This document shows, in pieces, positions 6,491 to 8,447 of a stretch of 8,447 nucleotides of DNA. Source of the DNA: Peptostreptococcaceae bacterium (GTDB lineage: Bacteria > Bacillota_A > Clostridia > Peptostreptococcales > Acidaminobacteraceae); NCBI GenBank assembly GCA_013619035.1, contig JABXKX010000236.1:1-8447 (forward strand), in the 5' to 3' direction. Under the pieces are notes generated by a model that worked only from the letters and a program-made list of their open reading frames with translations, searched no databases and was not told where the DNA came from. The translations under genes and the position numbers were made by a program. The number at the start of each line of letters is the position of its first letter. The first letter of the stretch is position 1.

Positions 6491-6570
6491 GTAAGAGAGT
6501 TAAATTGACTTGCGGTGGTATTATGAGAATTTGTGCTTCTGAGTATGTAGAGAAAAGAATTGTATAGAAA

Positions 6571-6598
6571 AAGAGATATTGAGTTTTCAATATCTCTT
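6571..6598 (-). terminator. Terminator of the TSCPD gene
   Basis: AAGAGATATTGA (6571-6582) and TCAATATCTCTT (6587-6598) form a perfect 12-bp stem with a GTTT loop. The stem is located five bases beyond the minus-strand stop. On minus the RNA then reads UUUCUAUAC; on plus it reads into TTTTT, so it can work in both directions. Confidence 0.75.
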
Positions 6599-6603
6599 AG
6601 TTT

Positions 6604-6852
6604 TTACTTAGCTTGTTTGTATTCCTCTAAAGCTATAGCTAACTGATCGGGACATGATGTAGATTTGTTTCCACAAGTAATTCCTTTAAGCTTTTTTATT
6701 ACGTCATCAATATGAAGACCCTTTACTAACTCCTTGATACCTACAAGGCTACCAGGACATCCTTTTATAAAGTCGATATCCATTAAAATATTACCATCTA
6801 TTTTGAAATTAATTTGCTTTGCACATGTACCTGTTGTTGAATATACTACCAT
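6604..6852 (-). CDS. Small TSCPD-domain protein (TIGR03905-like)
   Basis: An 82-residue cytosolic protein that is a single TSCPD domain. It contains CPGSLVGI (32-39) and the signature TSCPDQLA (65-72). Four cysteines, at 10, 32, 60 and 67, sit at family-typical positions and could bind a metal. The same domain occurs at the C-terminus of some B12-dependent ribonucleotide reductases; the free-standing form is of unknown function. The length is complete for this family. The start is fixed by AGGAGGA (complement of 6857-6863), four bases upstream. It is monocistronic, with its own promoter and terminator, and is not obviously connected to the amino-sugar genes. Confidence 0.9.
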   Translation of the reverse strand: MVVYSTTGTCAKQINFKIDGNILMDIDFIKGCPGSLVGIKELVKGLHIDDVIKKLKGITCGNKSTSCPDQLAIALEEYKQAK

Positions 6853-6897
6853 GTTATCCTCCTGTATTAAATGTATGATATTTTTACTTCTTCAACT

Positions 6898-6926
6898 ATT
6901 ATACTTAGCACCCCTAAATAAATCAA
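6898..6926 (-). promoter_or_regulatory. Promoter of the TSCPD gene
   Basis: On minus there is TTGATT (complement of 6921-6926), a 17-base spacer and a perfect TATAAT (complement of 6898-6903), located about 46 bases before the start codon. This is a strong housekeeping-type promoter. Confidence 0.8.
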
Positions 6927-6965
6927 TGCTTTTCGTTTATATATCCATGTATCATTTATATGTTT

Positions 6966-7175
6966 CTATATAATAAGACAAAGGAGTATTGTTACAGCGG
7001 CTTCCTATTTTTTAGTGTTATATCCTTTAGTTGCTCCTTCTTGATGGTCTTTCACATTGATGACACAACTATCAATATCTATTGCATTTGAATTCAGTCC
7101 ACTTTTAGAAAGTAGATTTTTAAAAACTTTAAAATTAATATCTCGGAACATTTGGGTTGTCTTATATGTAAACCT
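6966..7175 (-). pseudogene. IS1380-like (DDE) transposase remnant
   Basis: Read on minus from 7175, the frame gives RFTYKTTQMFRDINFKVFKN, then LLSKSGLNSNAIDIDSCVIN, then VKDHQEGATKGYNTKK and a stop near 7005. 'DIDSxVI...QEGAxKGYNxKK' is the signature around the first catalytic aspartate of IS1380-type DDE transposases (usual form LDxDSTVxTxxGxQEGAxKGYNPKK). Shifting frame just before the stop continues the match as KIGSRCNNTPLSYYI (usual form KRGRxSxHPLLAFx). About 70 residues of a protein normally over 400 long remain, with a frameshift and neither end. It abuts the TnpB remnant on the opposite strand at about 7168-7175. Confidence 0.7.
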
Positions 7176-7518
7176 TGCAATCGCTCATGAGGTTAATAGA
7201 ATCGTAATAGGAGATTTTAAATCTATTAAACTAGAAAACAAGATGAAGTACTTTGTACAAATCCCTCACAGTAAATTGATTGAACAAATCAAGTATAAGG
7301 CATAGTTGGAGGGTATAGAAGTAATCATGCAAAATGAATCATATACCTCGTCAGTATCATCAATAGACTTAGAGTAGATAAGTAAAAATTACTCAGACCG
7401 AAGTAGAAGATACAAAAGAGGATTATTCAAAACCACTTATTGTACTATCAACTCCGACATAAATGGTAGTTTGAACATATCAAAAAATACGCAAAAGATA
7501 AAAATATTCCCAGGCTGA
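7168..7518 (+). pseudogene. TnpB (IS200/IS605 accessory nuclease) C-terminal remnant
   Basis: One plus frame reads VNLAIAHEVNRIVIGDFKSI, then FVQIPHSKLIEQIKYKA and a TAG stop at 7303. It then reads LEGIEVIMQNESYTSSVSS and a second TAG at 7375. It then reads ISKNYSDRSRRYKRGLFK and NSDINGSLNI up to a TGA at 7516. These are the RuvC-II region, the 'P..kl...ikyKa...GI.v..q.ESYTS' block and the final 'NaDxxGaxNI' block of TnpB. The last block includes the RuvC-III aspartate. The N-terminal half (first RuvC aspartate) is missing and two stops interrupt it, so it is dead. Beyond 7516 a shifted frame (PRLIAEVRGC...) may be the rest of the C-terminus. An ATG-started open stretch from 7057 mixes unrelated antisense transposase sequence with TnpB and should not be called a gene. 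Confidence 0.8.
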
Positions 7519-7620
7519 TAGCTGAAGTAAGGGGCTGTTCGCGACAATGCAACCTAGATAAGGATTCCGAGAAAACCCTATTAGATCGTCAGTAATCAAG
7601 TTTGCCATTGTACTTTCTAG

Positions 7621-7658
7621 TAGAATGGAAGTGTCGAAGACACATTTCTTGTATTCTA
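7621..7658 (+). repeat. Imperfect palindrome downstream of the TnpB remnant
   Basis: TAGAAT (7621-7626) pairs with ATTCTA (7653-7658), and GTGTC/GACAC with a GAA loop (7631-7643) forms the apex, with a partly paired middle. It lies about 100 bases past the TnpB-like frame. It may be the subterminal hairpin of an IS200/IS605 right end, or a weak terminator. The sequence 7519-7746 otherwise holds no gene that I can support. Confidence 0.4.
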
Positions 7659-7746
7659 TTTCATTTATAAATTAATATGTGTGCTAGAATATGCGCTTAC
7701 ATATATGCTACTATTATATTAGGAGTTATGAATTAATGGAGGGTGT

Positions 7747-8447
7747 ATGAAGATAAGAGAATCAATATATGTAATAATGATCTTTTTTATTATCGTTGCA
7801 ATAGGAGTCATAACATTTATCTCTAGAGATCGAAGTGATGAATTAAATGAGTATGCTGAAGGTAGTGAGTATGCTGAAGGAAGTGGTACAAATGCACTTC
7901 TAAGTAAATATGGTTTGATCCTTGATTTGCCTAAGGAATGGGATGGCTATACTGTTAGTGTTGGTCAATGTGACCCTGATAGTCCTAAATACGAATATTT
8001 TAAATCTATTGATAAAAATCACTTTATTGTACGTATTTCACCTCTGAAAAAATCGGAAACTTTTCAAGAACTAATACTTGTGGGTTTTCGTGTAGATCCA
8101 TGGAATGATTATGGTAAAGGAAATGTTGATGTTTTACCACCGATTGTTACATTCTCTGACAAGTTTGTTTATTCGATTGATCCGTATTATTATGACATTG
8201 CTAAAGAGGGCTATAATGATGTTATCGATATTTTAATGAGTTTAACCTATTATGAATATAGCGAGGACGATTATAAAACGATAGATACCGTCACAGTAGA
8301 AACAGAACAAATCATTTACAGTGGTAGCACTGATGTTATTCGACTAAAATGGCGTCAGATCATGCAAGATGATGTATATACAAATGGTCGGTTTGTTATA
8401 GAACAATATAATGGACAATCGTGGCAAGAAGTACATTCATTATATGA
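7747..8447 (+). CDS. Membrane-anchored protein of unknown function, 3' end outside the window
   Basis: The frame is open from ATG 7747 to the end of the window (233 residues plus two bases). GGAGGG at 7738-7743 lies close before the start. Residues about 7-26 (IYVIMIFFIIVAIGVITFIS) are one strongly hydrophobic N-terminal helix without a lipobox, so the bulk is probably extracytoplasmic. EYAEGS is repeated in tandem at 35-46. The middle (about 52-170) is rich in aromatic and acidic residues and I do not recognise it. The last part (about 175-233), with alternating beta-like stretches and FVIEQYNGQSWQEV, resembles the bacterial Ig-like domains that end in 'f.lEk..ngkW.ev'; this is a low-confidence resemblance. 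No promoter could be fixed. It lies directly beside the transposon remnants. Confidence 0.75.
   Translation, partial: MKIRESIYVIMIFFIIVAIGVITFISRDRSDELNEYAEGSEYAEGSGTNALLSKYGLILDLPKEWDGYTVSVGQCDPDSPKYEYFKSIDKNHFIVRISPLKKSETFQELILVGFRVDPWNDYGKGNVDVLPPIVTFSDKFVYSIDPYYYDIAKEGYNDVIDILMSLTYYEYSEDDYKTIDTVTVETEQIIYSGSTDVIRLKWRQIMQDDVYTNGRFVIEQYNGQSWQEVHSLY
7849..7884 (+). repeat. Tandem 18-bp duplication within the partial gene
   Basis: GAGTATGCTGAAGG(T/A)AGT occurs twice head to tail (7849-7866 and 7867-7884) with one mismatch. It encodes EYAEGS twice, just after the membrane helix. The near identity suggests recent in-frame slippage in a flexible linker. Confidence 0.9.

Noticed and set aside
6503..6568. 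A short frame reading KLTCGGIMRICASEYVEKRIV before a TAG.
   Set aside because: Too short, with no ribosome binding site and no recognised family; it may be decayed transposon sequence but I cannot support it.
7057..7305. An 82-codon plus-strand open frame as a real gene.
   Set aside because: Its first third is antisense to an IS1380-like transposase remnant and its rest is an internal TnpB piece. There is no good ribosome binding site, and TnpB homology continues past its stop.
7303..7377. Stop-codon recoding of TAG, because both in-frame stops between TnpB blocks are TAG.
   Set aside because: glmM and glmS both end in TAG at exactly the expected C-terminus, so TAG is a normal stop here. 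The fossil also has a TGA and an apparent frameshift.

Overview
The window is an AT-rich piece of a Gram-positive-type (low-GC Firmicutes or related) chromosome. The support is strong AGGAGG-type ribosome binding sites, a glmS ribozyme in front of glmS, a PadR plus HAAS/DUF1700 pair, a lipoprotein with a classical lipobox, and TAG/TAA stops. I cannot fix the genus from sequence alone. The first 29 bases are not biological: they match the Illumina Nextera read-1 transposase adapter, so the window starts at the physical end of a contig and the first gene is cut there.

Layout from left to right. (1) 30-935, minus strand: padR followed one base later by a HAAS/DUF1700 membrane protein (3' truncated), with a well-formed promoter and a candidate operator upstream. 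(2) 1098-2444, plus: glmM, phosphoglucosamine mutase. (3) 2446-2479: a perfect 34-bp palindrome acting as a shared terminator between convergent genes. (4) 2481-3977, minus: a lipoprotein built from two copies of a roughly 220-residue unit. (5) 4071-4389: the glmS control region, with two direct repeats, a near-consensus promoter, a complete glmS ribozyme and then a terminator-like hairpin. (6) 4390-6219, plus: glmS. (7) 6220-6600: no gene, but degenerate AAACCGGAATA-type repeats and two terminators. (8) 6604-6852, minus: a small TSCPD protein with its own promoter. (9) 6966-7660: a transposon graveyard, with an IS1380-like transposase remnant on minus abutting a TnpB (IS200/IS605) remnant on plus. 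(10) 7747-8447, plus: the 5' part of a membrane-anchored protein running off the window.

The physiological core is amino-sugar synthesis. GlmS makes glucosamine-6-phosphate and GlmM converts it to glucosamine-1-phosphate, which feeds UDP-GlcNAc and the cell wall. The glmM...glmS order resembles the Bacillus cdaA-cdaR-glmM-glmS locus, but here a divergent padR lies where cdaR would be expected and an inverted lipoprotein gene separates the two enzymes. A GGCTAAATA motif occurs twice upstream of the glmS promoter and once upstream of glmM. No defence or otherwise wholly new multi-gene system is visible. The most interesting signals are the layered glmS leader, the shared upstream motif, the degenerate repeat cluster and the nested transposon fossils.
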